Below are positions 17,026 to 24,453 of a stretch of 64,000 bases of DNA, piece by piece. The translations under genes and the position numbers were made by a program. The stretch is from Arthrobacter sp. 135MFCol5.1 (lineage in GTDB: Bacteria; Actinomycetota; Actinomycetes; Actinomycetales; Micrococcaceae): assembly GCF_000374865.1 (NCBI RefSeq), contig NZ_KB895457.1:124001-188000 (forward strand). Direction: 5' to 3'. The notes beneath the pieces are model-generated. The model was not told where the DNA came from and ran no database searches. It saw only the letters and a list, made by a program, of their open reading frames with translations. Every line of letters begins with the position of its first letter. The stretch's first letter is position 1.

Positions 17026-17493
17026 CTAGATCTCGCGCTCCGGCTGTTCGCCAAAAACGAAGTGCCTGCCGCTCACGGAGGAGGGGGTGATCTCCACGTA
17101 GAAGTCTTTGAGCGTGGGAACCCAGGTTTTCAGGCCGAGCTCTTCAATGGCGGCCAGCTCGTCCGAGTTGCTCAGCACGCGCGCCGTGCCCCGCAGCACA
17201 ACGGACCACGCCTCAGCGGACAGGATGCCATCGGTCTCAAAAAGGACCCGGGCGTTGATGGTCAGCTGCGCCAGTTTGTTCCCTGGTGCCGTCCGGAGAT
17301 AGACCTTCCGGTTCGACGTCACGTAATTCACCGGAAAAATATCGGGTTCGCCCGCAACGGAAACCACCAGCCGGCCATGTTGCGTGGCCGCCAGAAGCCG
17401 CCAGGACTGCTCATCGTCGAGTTCCAGGACGGGATTGCCGTCCGCATGTTCAAACATCATGCCGCCATTGTTCTCGTCCGGCTGGAAACGCAC
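17026..17493 (-). CDS. Pyridoxamine 5'-phosphate oxidase-like flavin-binding protein
   Basis: 155 residues of split-barrel fold. SWRLLAATQHGRLVVSVAGE and PDIFPVNYVTSNRKVYLRTA are the characteristic first strands, and KLAQLTINARVLFETD forms the cofactor-contact strand. Family members bind FMN or F420 and reduce small molecules or simply bind the cofactor. I use GTG 17493, which has AAAGGGGA about 11 nt upstream; ATG 17460 (MMFEHADG) is a reasonable alternative. Gap to bsaP is 18 bp. Function unknown. Confidence 0.85.
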   Translation of the reverse strand: MRFQPDENNGGMMFEHADGNPVLELDDEQSWRLLAATQHGRLVVSVAGEPDIFPVNYVTSNRKVYLRTAPGNKLAQLTINARVLFETDGILSAEAWSVVLRGTARVLSNSDELAAIEELGLKTWVPTLKDFYVEITPSSVSGRHFVFGEQPEREI

Positions 17494-17511
17494 CAGAGTC
17501 CGGAGTCCCCT

Positions 17512-17808
17512 TTACGAAGCATGCAATCCGTGCCGGGAGCAACTGGCCCACCAGCCCAGCGGGGAAACCTGGACCCGGAGCCGGCGGCCGCACGACGCGC
17601 AGAAGCGCGGCGGTTCCAGCTGGAGAAGGTCCGCGCACCTGGTGTGGTGGTACGACGGCGGTGCGTCGCCGCCGTCGTCCTCCTCCTGCTTGGGCGGCGC
17701 GTTCTCCTCCGTGGGCGCGTTCCCGTGCAGGGAACGGGGCTGCAGTGGAAGTCCGCAGAGTTCGCAGTAGGGCGTCCCAGCTGAAGGGATCAGGTCCGGG
17801 GTGCTCAC
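17512..17808 (-). CDS. bsaP: BsaP-type biotin synthase auxiliary protein
   Basis: 98 residues, GTG start overlapping the bioB stop (GTGA). Six cysteines: C15, C18, C58, C70, C73 and C90, with the conserved end [30 protein letters not shown]. This matches, as I recall, the actinobacterial BsaP family (Mycobacterium tuberculosis Rv1590), an iron-sulfur protein needed by BioB in these bacteria. Compared with that short family, an acidic insertion of about 30 residues lies between the first CxxC and the HHxxC. Expression should be coupled to bioB. Zinc-ribbon is the alternative fold reading. Confidence 0.8.
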   Translation of the reverse strand: MSTPDLIPSAGTPYCELCGLPLQPRSLHGNAPTEENAPPKQEEDDGGDAPPSYHHTRCADLLQLEPPRFCASCGRRLRVQVSPLGWWASCSRHGLHAS

Positions 17809-18848
17809 AGGGTTTTCTGCAATTCCTTGATGGGCATGTTCAGGTCCACCAGGAGGTTCAGGTCGGCGGTGGCCGGGCGGCCCAGGGTGGTCAGGTAGTT
17901 GCCGACAATCACGGCGTTAATGCCGCCAAGGAGGCCTTGCCGGGTACCGAGGTCGCCGAGGGTCAGTTCGCGGCCGCCGGCGTAGCGCAGCACGGTACCG
18001 GGCATGGCCAGCCGGAAAGCCGCGATTGCCCGCAGGGCGTCTTTGCCGTCCATGAGCGGCTGGTCCTGGAGCGGCGTGCCCGGCCTGGGGTTGAGGAAGT
18101 TGAGCGGAACCTCGTGTGGTCCAAGGGCCGCCAGTTGCGCGGCGAGTTCGGCCCTTTGCTCCAGGGTTTCACCCATCCCGATCAGTGCCCCGCAGCACAG
18201 CTCCATGCCGGCATCCTTGACCATGGCGCAGGTTTCCAGCCGTTCCTCGTAGGTGTGGGTGGTGACCACCTGCGGGAAAAAGCTGCGGGCGGTTTCCAGG
18301 TTGTGGTTGTAGCGGTGGACGCCCCAGCCGGCCAGCTGCTCCACCTGCCGGCGGGTCAGCATGCCCAGGGAGCAGGCGATATTGATGTCCACTTCCTGCC
18401 TAATGCGGTCGATGGCGAACTTGACCTGGTTCATGAGTTTGATGTCGGGGCCGCGGACAGCAGCCACGATGCAGAATTCCGTAGCGCCGGTGGCTGCGGT
18501 TTCCTTGGCGGCCTTAACCAGTTCCGGTATGTCCAGCCATACGCCGCGGACCGGGGAATCGAACAGCCCGGATTGGCTGCAGAAATGGCAGTCCTCGGGG
18601 CAGCCTCCGGTCTTGATGGAGATGATGCCTTCCACTTCCACGTCTTCGCCGCAATGCCTTAACCGGACGTGGTGGGCCAGTTCCAGGAGCGCCGGGAGTG
18701 CCTCGTCAGGAAGGCGGAGGACTTCCAGCAGCTGTTCCCGGGCCAGGCCGGCGCCCTGTTCAAGGACCTGCCGCCTGGCCGTTTCCAGGATGGAGTGGTC
18801 CTGCAAGGGAGGGGAATTCGTCATTGCTGTCCTTTGGCTCGCCTTCAT
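17805..18848 (-). CDS. bioB: Biotin synthase (radical SAM)
   Basis: 347 residues. The radical-SAM cluster motif CPEDCHFC has Cys83, Cys87 and Cys90. Also seen are [13 protein letters not shown], the C-terminal [16 protein letters not shown] region equivalent ([10 protein letters not shown]) and a [13 protein letters not shown] ending. The enzyme inserts sulfur into dethiobiotin. AAAGGAAAGG lies 4 bp before the ATG at 18848. No bioA, bioD or bioF is present, so earlier steps are encoded elsewhere or dethiobiotin is imported. The 3' neighbour is its auxiliary protein. A TTGAC/GTCAA dyad lies in the shared region with the divergent permease. Confidence 0.95.
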   Translation of the reverse strand: MKASQRTAMTNSPPLQDHSILETARRQVLEQGAGLAREQLLEVLRLPDEALPALLELAHHVRLRHCGEDVEVEGIISIKTGGCPEDCHFCSQSGLFDSPVRGVWLDIPELVKAAKETAATGATEFCIVAAVRGPDIKLMNQVKFAIDRIRQEVDINIACSLGMLTRRQVEQLAGWGVHRYNHNLETARSFFPQVVTTHTYEERLETCAMVKDAGMELCCGALIGMGETLEQRAELAAQLAALGPHEVPLNFLNPRPGTPLQDQPLMDGKDALRAIAAFRLAMPGTVLRYAGGRELTLGDLGTRQGLLGGINAVIVGNYLTTLGRPATADLNLLVDLNMPIKELQKTL

Positions 18849-18927
18849 GTCCTTTCCTTTCCGACGCTAGTTCGGTGCGCGCCTGCTGTTTTTGTGGACC
18901 GCATACAAGGCGGGATCACGGACTTTG

Positions 18928-18944
18928 TTGACACCTGCAGTCAA
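18928..18944. promoter_or_regulatory. Inverted repeat in the bioB/NCS1 intergenic region
   Basis: TTGAC-ACCTGCA-GTCAA, 5-bp arms and a 7-bp spacer, centred 88 bp from bioB and 106 bp from the permease start. It may be an operator shared by the divergent genes, or contain a -35 element (TTGACA). No regulator is linked. Confidence 0.4.
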
Positions 18945-19041
18945 TACTTAACGCCGCCGAAACAGTTCCGTGACCGCCCTGTCGTTTCGGCTGGATAGCG
19001 TCGCTTCGAGACGTTCCCCTCCCATCGAAAGAGACAGGCAT

Positions 19042-20769
19042 ATGAGCCAGGACCTGGATACCCAGCAGTTGCTGGAACCCGCGGCACCCGCCGGGGCCGC
19101 CGTCGTCGGACATCCTCCGGCGACCACGACGGCGGGCAACACCGCCGCCCTCAACGCCACCAAGGAAAGCCTGGAAGACTACACGCTCCGGTTCGCGCCG
19201 CGTTCCTACCGCAAGTGGAGCGCCGGGGTGGTGGCCACCAGCGCGCTGGGCGGCATCGCGTATCTTGCAGACTTCTCGATCGGCGCCAACATCGGCATTT
19301 CCTACGGAACGGTCAACGCGATCCTGGGGATTGTGGTGGCCGCCGTCGTCATCTTCGCCACAGGGTTCCCGCTGGCCTACTACGCTGCCCGCTACAACAT
19401 CGACCTGGACCTGATCACCCGTGGCTCCGGGTTCGGCTACTACGGGTCCGTGGTCACCAACGTCATCTTCGCGACGTTCACCTTCATTTTCTTCGCGCTG
19501 GAAGGCTCCATCATGGCCCAAGGCCTGGAGTTGGGGCTCGGAATTCCGCAGTGGATGGGCTACGCCGCGTCCACCATCATCATCATTCCGCTGGTCATTT
19601 ACGGGATGAACACCCTTGCCAAGCTGCAGGTGTGGACCACTCCGCTCTGGCTGCTCCTGATGGTGGTGCCGGTGGGGTACTTGCTCTTCTCCCACCCCGA
19701 GAGCATCGACAGCTTCTTTGCGTACACCGGCGCGTCCGGGGACGGCGGCCCCAACCTGGCGTCCGTCATGCTTGCCGCCGGGGTGTGCCTGTCGCTGATG
19801 GCGCAGATCGCTGAACAGATCGACTACCTCCGGTTCATGCCGCCGCGTACGGACGCCAACAGGGGAGCCTGGTGGCGAGCTGTCATCCTGGCCGGTCCGG
19901 GCTGGGTGATCTTCGGTGCCATCAAGCAAATCGTTGGGCTGTTCATTGCCATCTACCTGATCGCCACGCTGGACCCTGCCGCTTCGGCAACGGCCAACGA
20001 GCCGGTTCACCAGTTCCTGGGCGTCTACCAGGAAATGATGCCGGCCTGGCTGGCCATGACCCTTGCGGTGGTGCTGGTGGTCATCTCCCAGATCAAGATC
20101 AACGTGACCAACGCCTACTCAGGCTCGCTGGCGTGGACCAACTCTTTCACCCGGATCACCAAGACCTACCCGGGCCGGATGGTGTTCGTGGTGGTGAACC
20201 TGCTGATCGCCCTTGTCCTGATGGAAGCGAACATGTTCGATTTCCTCAACACCATCCTCGGGTTCTACGCCAACTGCGCCATGGCCTGGGTGGTCACGGT
20301 GGCGTCCGATATCGCTATCAACAAGTACCTGCTCAAGATCTCGCCCAAGGTGCCGGAGTTCCGCCGCGGCATGCTGTACGCCGTGAACCCGGTGGGATTC
20401 GTGTCCATGCTGGTGTCAGCCGGTGTTTCGATCGCTGTCTTCTTCGGGGCGTTCGGGGCCGCCATCCAGCCGTACTCGCCGATCTTCGCCGTGGGCCTGG
20501 CGCTGGTCCTTCCTCCGGTCCTCGCGGTGCTCACCCGGGGGAGGTACTACCTGCGGCGCACGGATGACGGCATTGAGCTCCCCATGTTCGACGCCGACGG
20601 CAACCCCAGCGACGCCAAGCTCCTCTGCCACGTGACCGGGATGGAATTCGAACGGCCGGACATGGTGCGCTCAGCGCAAGACGCCCCCGACGGCGGACCG
20701 CAGTACGTTTCGTCGCTCGCCTTGTCCACCGACAAGACAGGCGAACTGGTGCTGCCGGCCGCGAAATAG
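19042..20769 (+). CDS. NCS1-family permease (purine/cytosine permease type)
   Basis: 575 residues from ATG 19042, which has GAGACAGG upstream. An N-terminal cytosolic tail of about 60 residues leads to LEDYTLRFAPRSYRKWS, the NCS1 entry motif, then about 12 membrane helices. FGYYGSVVTNVIFATFTFIF and QIAEQIDYLRFMP are typical of the family. A roughly 70-residue C-terminal cytosolic tail (LLCHVTGMEFERPDM) is longer than in CodB. NCS1 carriers take up nucleobases, hydantoins or vitamins with Na+ or H+. Being divergent from bioB raises but does not prove a vitamin-related role. A strong terminator follows. Confidence 0.87.
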   Translation: MSQDLDTQQLLEPAAPAGAAVVGHPPATTTAGNTAALNATKESLEDYTLRFAPRSYRKWSAGVVATSALGGIAYLADFSIGANIGISYGTVNAILGIVVAAVVIFATGFPLAYYAARYNIDLDLITRGSGFGYYGSVVTNVIFATFTFIFFALEGSIMAQGLELGLGIPQWMGYAASTIIIIPLVIYGMNTLAKLQVWTTPLWLLLMVVPVGYLLFSHPESIDSFFAYTGASGDGGPNLASVMLAAGVCLSLMAQIAEQIDYLRFMPPRTDANRGAWWRAVILAGPGWVIFGAIKQIVGLFIAIYLIATLDPAASATANEPVHQFLGVYQEMMPAWLAMTLAVVLVVISQIKINVTNAYSGSLAWTNSFTRITKTYPGRMVFVVVNLLIALVLMEANMFDFLNTILGFYANCAMAWVVTVASDIAINKYLLKISPKVPEFRRGMLYAVNPVGFVSMLVSAGVSIAVFFGAFGAAIQPYSPIFAVGLALVLPPVLAVLTRGRYYLRRTDDGIELPMFDADGNPSDAKLLCHVTGMEFERPDMVRSAQDAPDGGPQYVSSLALSTDKTGELVLPAAK

Positions 20770-20789
20770 CAGTTCATTCTTTTCTTAGG

Positions 20790-20824
20790 AAGGAAGCCGG
20801 TGCCGTATGGCGCCGGCTTCCTTT
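20790..20824 (+). terminator. Intrinsic terminator after the NCS1 permease
   Basis: AAGGAAGCCGG at 20790-20800 pairs with CCGGCTTCCTT at 20813-20823. GCC/GGC continue the stem to a GTAT loop, and a short T run ends it. Confidence 0.85.
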
Positions 20825-20872
20825 ATGACTTTTCCGTGCTGCGGGCTGGTGGTAGAACCGAGGACGTTGGCC

Positions 20873-20881
20873 TGTGGATAA
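20873..20881 (-). other. Perfect DnaA-box sequence
   Basis: TGTGGATAA reads TTATCCACA on the minus strand, the consensus DnaA box. It is isolated, in a promoter region, with no second copy nearby, so it is not an origin. It could be a chance match or a DnaA regulatory site. Confidence 0.4.
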
Positions 20882-20967
20882 GTCTTAGCGCCACATTGTG
20901 ACCTGGGCTACCCTTAAGTCACTGTTCGGAGCAAGCCGTCTTGAAACTACTGGGGGAATAGCGGCCC

Positions 20968-21645
20968 ATGACACTACAGAAGCCTTTTACGTCGCGCATT
21001 TTTTGGTCCCGTCCGCAGCGGTCCACCGCGGGGGCCCTTGTGATTGCGGGCTCGCTCCTGCTGGCCGGTTGCGCGGGCTCATCACCCGCAGATCCAGGCA
21101 CAACCTCGCCGGCTGCATCGGAGAGCGCCACGCCAAGCGCCGCGGCCACCCCAACCCCGACGCCCAGCGCCGTCTACAAGCCGGCCGACGCATCCGGCCC
21201 CGCCCAGAACGTCCCCGTCCCCATGCTTCCTGATGTGGCAAAGACGGAGACGAAGGAAGGGCTCGAGGCGTTTGCTAAGTACTGGTACGCCACGCTTGGG
21301 TATGCCTACGAAACAGGTGAAATGGGACCTCTCGAGGCTGTTTCAGATTCGTCATGCTCAAGCTGCCTCAGAGTCAGGAAAGAGGTTACGGACTGGCACT
21401 CCAGTGGTCGTTGGCTGGAAGGCGGCCGTGTGAGCGTTGAGGCTGTCGACAGTAATTTTGTACAGAGCCAACCGTCCACATATCAAGCCATTGCACAGGT
21501 GAAGCAGGAAGCGATCATTTATCACCTGTCTGATGGAGCCGTGAAAGGGCGATTGGATGCACTGCCAACAACGCCGGACATCCTCGTGGCTAAGTTCGTT
21601 GGAAACGAATGGAAAGCTCAAACGGTCGAACACATGGTGAAGTAA
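20968..21645 (+). CDS. DUF6318-like lipoprotein
   Basis: 225 residues. A lipoprotein signal ends LLLAGC with the lipid-attachment Cys about residue 32. A Ser/Thr/Pro/Ala linker follows, then a compact domain starting FAKYWYATLGYAYETGEMGP and holding a CSSC pair. This is the DUF6318 architecture I know from Arthrobacter. Membrane-anchored on the outside; function unknown. Its TAA overlaps the ATG of the next gene (TAATG), so the two are coupled. From about 21.3 kb the DNA is visibly less GC-rich than its neighbours. Confidence 0.82.
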   Translation: MTLQKPFTSRIFWSRPQRSTAGALVIAGSLLLAGCAGSSPADPGTTSPAASESATPSAAATPTPTPSAVYKPADASGPAQNVPVPMLPDVAKTETKEGLEAFAKYWYATLGYAYETGEMGPLEAVSDSSCSSCLRVRKEVTDWHSSGRWLEGGRVSVEAVDSNFVQSQPSTYQAIAQVKQEAIIYHLSDGAVKGRLDALPTTPDILVAKFVGNEWKAQTVEHMVK

Positions 21646-22583
21646 TGTGGTCACTTCTGCGTGGCAGGCCTTCGATCGTGGGACTTCTTGTGTGCTTGAT
21701 ATTGAACCTTTCCCTGACCACGGCGGCAGCGGACGATTCCCCGTCCATCGGCTCGGGATGGTCTGGCAATGGTGCAAACGTGGGTGGCGGTTGGCGCCCA
21801 AACCCGGCGACCGGCGTCTTCGAACAGACTGAGGACGGTGCTCCTGAGGCTGACCCGTACCAGTACAAGTATGAGTACCAGTGCGACCTCGATGGGGGCG
21901 AATTTGCTACCCCTTGTTTAGGTCGGGACCTCGCATGTAAAGGCGGACCTGAGGGCGAAGATGGTATTCCCGTCGTTTGGTACCGGGCCCCGGCCGGTAT
22001 AACGAATCCAACGTGGACTTACCATTCTGGGCCTACCTGTTTCTTTGATGCCAAACCGGAGGATCTCCTGCCACGGATCGCTGCGGACATTCAACGGCAA
22101 TTCCAGAACCTGCCTGTGAATGCGGGCAGCGTCGTGGCCCAGCCCAGCCCCAATACTCTGCGTGGCGCCGAAACCAATTTCTACGCGGAGGCCGTCGAGC
22201 AGCAGTTCGACATCACCATGTTCGGCCAGCAGGTCCATGTCGTGGCAACACCCGTCCAGTACACCTGGAACTACGGTGACGGGACTGTGTTCGGCCCCCA
22301 GCCGTCTATGGGCGGTCCCCTCCCGCAGGATCGGTGGGGAGAAAAGACGCGGACCAGCCACGCCTACGCCGCAACCGGGGATTTCCAGGTGGTGCTGACG
22401 ACGTCCTTTCAAGGCACGTACTCGGTGAATTCCGGTCCACCATTGCCCATCCCGGGCCAAGGCCAGTTCAGCGCCCCGCCGCAAGGCGTCAGCGTCTGGC
22501 GTTCGCTCACCCGCAACTACGCGGACGACTGCAACGCCAACCCCCAAGGCCAAGGTTGCCCAGGTGCCGTGACACCGCGCTGA
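21645..22583 (+). CDS. Exported PKD-like protein paired with the DUF6318 lipoprotein
   Basis: 312 residues from ATG 21645. Signal sequence about 1-28 (LLVCLILNLSLTTAAA). The mature part has a Gly/Trp-rich start (GSGWSGNGANVGGGWRPN), Cys-containing segments (CDLDGG, PCLGRDLACKG, TCFFD), and at about residues 205-265 a PKD-like beta-sandwich: YTWNYGDGT, then HAYAATGDFQV. No catalytic motif and no sortase or membrane anchor is visible, so it is secreted or held by a partner, perhaps the coupled lipoprotein. I do not recognise a function. Confidence 0.78.
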   Translation: MWSLLRGRPSIVGLLVCLILNLSLTTAAADDSPSIGSGWSGNGANVGGGWRPNPATGVFEQTEDGAPEADPYQYKYEYQCDLDGGEFATPCLGRDLACKGGPEGEDGIPVVWYRAPAGITNPTWTYHSGPTCFFDAKPEDLLPRIAADIQRQFQNLPVNAGSVVAQPSPNTLRGAETNFYAEAVEQQFDITMFGQQVHVVATPVQYTWNYGDGTVFGPQPSMGGPLPQDRWGEKTRTSHAYAATGDFQVVLTTSFQGTYSVNSGPPLPIPGQGQFSAPPQGVSVWRSLTRNYADDCNANPQGQGCPGAVTPR

Positions 22584-22705
22584 GCCCGCTCCCGGATCCG
22601 AACGCCCAAAGTCCAAGAATGTGATCCCGGTCCCAGAAGGAATAGTTGCACGCGCCCTACAGTTGGCATGGACAGTACGTCTCCAGCCTTCGAAAGGAAC
22701 TGCGC

Positions 22706-23776
22706 ATGCTGTTTTCCCCCCTCACCCTCGGCGAGCTCGAACTTCCCAACCGCCTGGTGATGGCGCCCCTGACCCGCCTCCGTGCAGGTGAAAAGGGCGT
22801 CCCGGGCCCGCTCCTGGCGGAACACTACCGCCAGCGCGCTTCCCTGGGCCTCATCGTCAGCGAGGGCACCTACCCTACTCCCGCCGGCCAGGCATACCCC
22901 GGCCAGCCCGGAATCGTCACCGAGGAACAGGTCGCCGGCTGGAAGAAGGTAACGGATGCCGTCCACGCCGAGGGCGGCCACATGTTCGCCCAGATCATGC
23001 ACGGCGGACGGGTTTCCCATTCGGACATCACCGGGGGCCTGGAAATCGTCGCCCCCAGCGCGGTGGCCATTGACGGCGTCGTCCGCACTCCCGAAGGCAA
23101 GAAGCCGTACCCTGTGCCGCACGCGCTGACCACCGACGAACTCCCCATGGTCATCCAGGAATTCGTCAACGCCTCACTGAACGCCATCGAGGCAGGCTTC
23201 GACGGCGTGGAACTGCACTCGGCCAACGGCTACCTCCTGCACGAATTCCTGGCCCCCAACTCCAACGTCCGCACTGACAGCTATGGCGGATCACCGGAGA
23301 ACCGTGCCCGCTTCGTCATCGAAACCGTCAACGCCGTGGTGGCAGCCCTCGGCGCCAACCGGGTGGGCCTGCGCATTTCCCCCGAGCACAACGTCCAGGG
23401 CATCTCCGAAACGGATGCAGCGGATGTCCGTGACACCTATGAGGTCCTGGTGGACAGCATCGCGCCGCTCAACCTGGCGTACCTGAGCATCCTGCACCAC
23501 GAGCCCACCGGCGAACTGGTCCAGGACCTCCGCGAACGCTTCGGCGGCCCCTTCCTGGTCAACACCGGCTTCGGCGTGATCACCACGAAAGAAGAAGCCG
23601 TGACCCTGGTGGCCGACGGCCACGCGGACGCCGTGGTGGTGGGACGCCCGGCCATCGCCAACCCGGACCTGGCCCGCCGCTGGAGGGAAAGCCTTCCGCT
23701 GAACGAGCCGGACCCGTCCACCTTCTACGCAGAAGGCGCCACCGGCTACACGGATTACCCGGTGTACCAGGGCTAG
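22706..23776 (+). CDS. Old Yellow Enzyme-type NADH:flavin oxidoreductase
   Basis: 356 residues, ATG 22706 after GAAAGGAA. FMN-binding barrel: LFSPLTLGELELPNRLVMAP at the start, AQIMHGGRVSH, the substrate-binding ELHSANGYLLHEFL, and SYGGSPENRARF. The HxxN substrate-binding pair is His and Asn in HSAN. Such enzymes (NemA, XenA/B, OYE) reduce activated alkenes, maleimides or nitro compounds with NAD(P)H. Monocistronic, with a strong hairpin after the stop. Physiological substrate unknown. Confidence 0.92.
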   Translation: MLFSPLTLGELELPNRLVMAPLTRLRAGEKGVPGPLLAEHYRQRASLGLIVSEGTYPTPAGQAYPGQPGIVTEEQVAGWKKVTDAVHAEGGHMFAQIMHGGRVSHSDITGGLEIVAPSAVAIDGVVRTPEGKKPYPVPHALTTDELPMVIQEFVNASLNAIEAGFDGVELHSANGYLLHEFLAPNSNVRTDSYGGSPENRARFVIETVNAVVAALGANRVGLRISPEHNVQGISETDAADVRDTYEVLVDSIAPLNLAYLSILHHEPTGELVQDLRERFGGPFLVNTGFGVITTKEEAVTLVADGHADAVVVGRPAIANPDLARRWRESLPLNEPDPSTFYAEGATGYTDYPVYQG

Positions 23777-23805
23777 GCATTTCTTCGGCCAACCCGAATC
23801 AAACG

Positions 23806-23840
23806 ACGACGGCGGCACCCAGCGTGGGTGCCGCCGTCGT
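23806..23840 (+). terminator. Hairpin terminator after the OYE gene
   Basis: ACGACGGCGGCACCCA (23806-23821) pairs perfectly with 23825-23840 across a GCG loop, a 16-bp stem with a weak T tail. The remaining 165 bp to the next gene shows nothing recognisable. Confidence 0.8.
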
Positions 23841-24007
23841 TGGCTGTCAGGGGTGCTGGTCCCGGGCAGCAGTGCCGCGAGGCCATCCGACGGCCTCCGG
23901 CTGAGAATTTATGTGGCCCGCCGGACTCCCTCGGAAGCCGGCGGTGATCAGATGATACTCCAACGAATGGACTCCTGCCAGAGCCACTTTGTGAGTCGGC
24001 ATCCGGC

Positions 24008-24304
24008 TCACATCACGGCCTCACGGCCAGTGCCCTCCCGCATCAGCAGCCTGCCGTCCTCAATGGAGACCAGCACGCTTTTGGGCCTGCCGCTGACCTT
24101 GGTGATGGCCTTGAGCCCGCGGTTGGTGACTTCAACTCCCACCTGGGCGCCCTTGGCCGGAAGCTCCACCGAAACTTCAGAGGCGATGCCCAGCAACGGA
24201 TTGGTGGAAACATCCATGTCCCTGCGCACAACTTTGCCGTTGACCGTCACGGTGATGTTGGCTTCTTCAAACCCCTCCTGAAACACGACAAGCAGTTCCC
24301 GCAT
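24008..24304 (-). CDS. Conserved small protein of unknown function
   Basis: 98 residues from ATG 24304 behind a GAGGAAGAGG stretch. MRELLVVFQEGFEEANITVT and VVRRDMDVSTNPLLG begin a protein that looks all-beta, with alternating hydrophobic strands and a Gly/Asp turn near the end (LVSIEDGRLLMREGTG). No cysteines, no membrane segment. Divergent from tex. I do not recognise the family. The frame also extends upstream to 24427, but that part has no ribosome site and looks non-coding. Confidence 0.6.
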   Translation of the reverse strand: MRELLVVFQEGFEEANITVTVNGKVVRRDMDVSTNPLLGIASEVSVELPAKGAQVGVEVTNRGLKAITKVSGRPKSVLVSIEDGRLLMREGTGREAVM

Positions 24305-24441
24305 GGTGGCCTCTTCCTCGAGCATGGGTGCCAGTGACTGCAAGACCACTACAGCACTTTGCGGGCCCGAGTGGAATACTCGCTTTTGCTGGCGCTTGCC
24401 GGTCAGTGCCGGCCGCGGTGGAGCCATGCGGGCCGGTAGGG

Positions 24442-24453
24442 CAAGATGTTCTG
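24442..24453 (+). promoter_or_regulatory. Possible -10 for a leaderless tex transcript
   Basis: CAAGAT at 24442-24447 lies 6 nt before the GTG at 24454, and no ribosome site is seen. The same spacing occurs at several other genes in the window. Confidence 0.4.
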
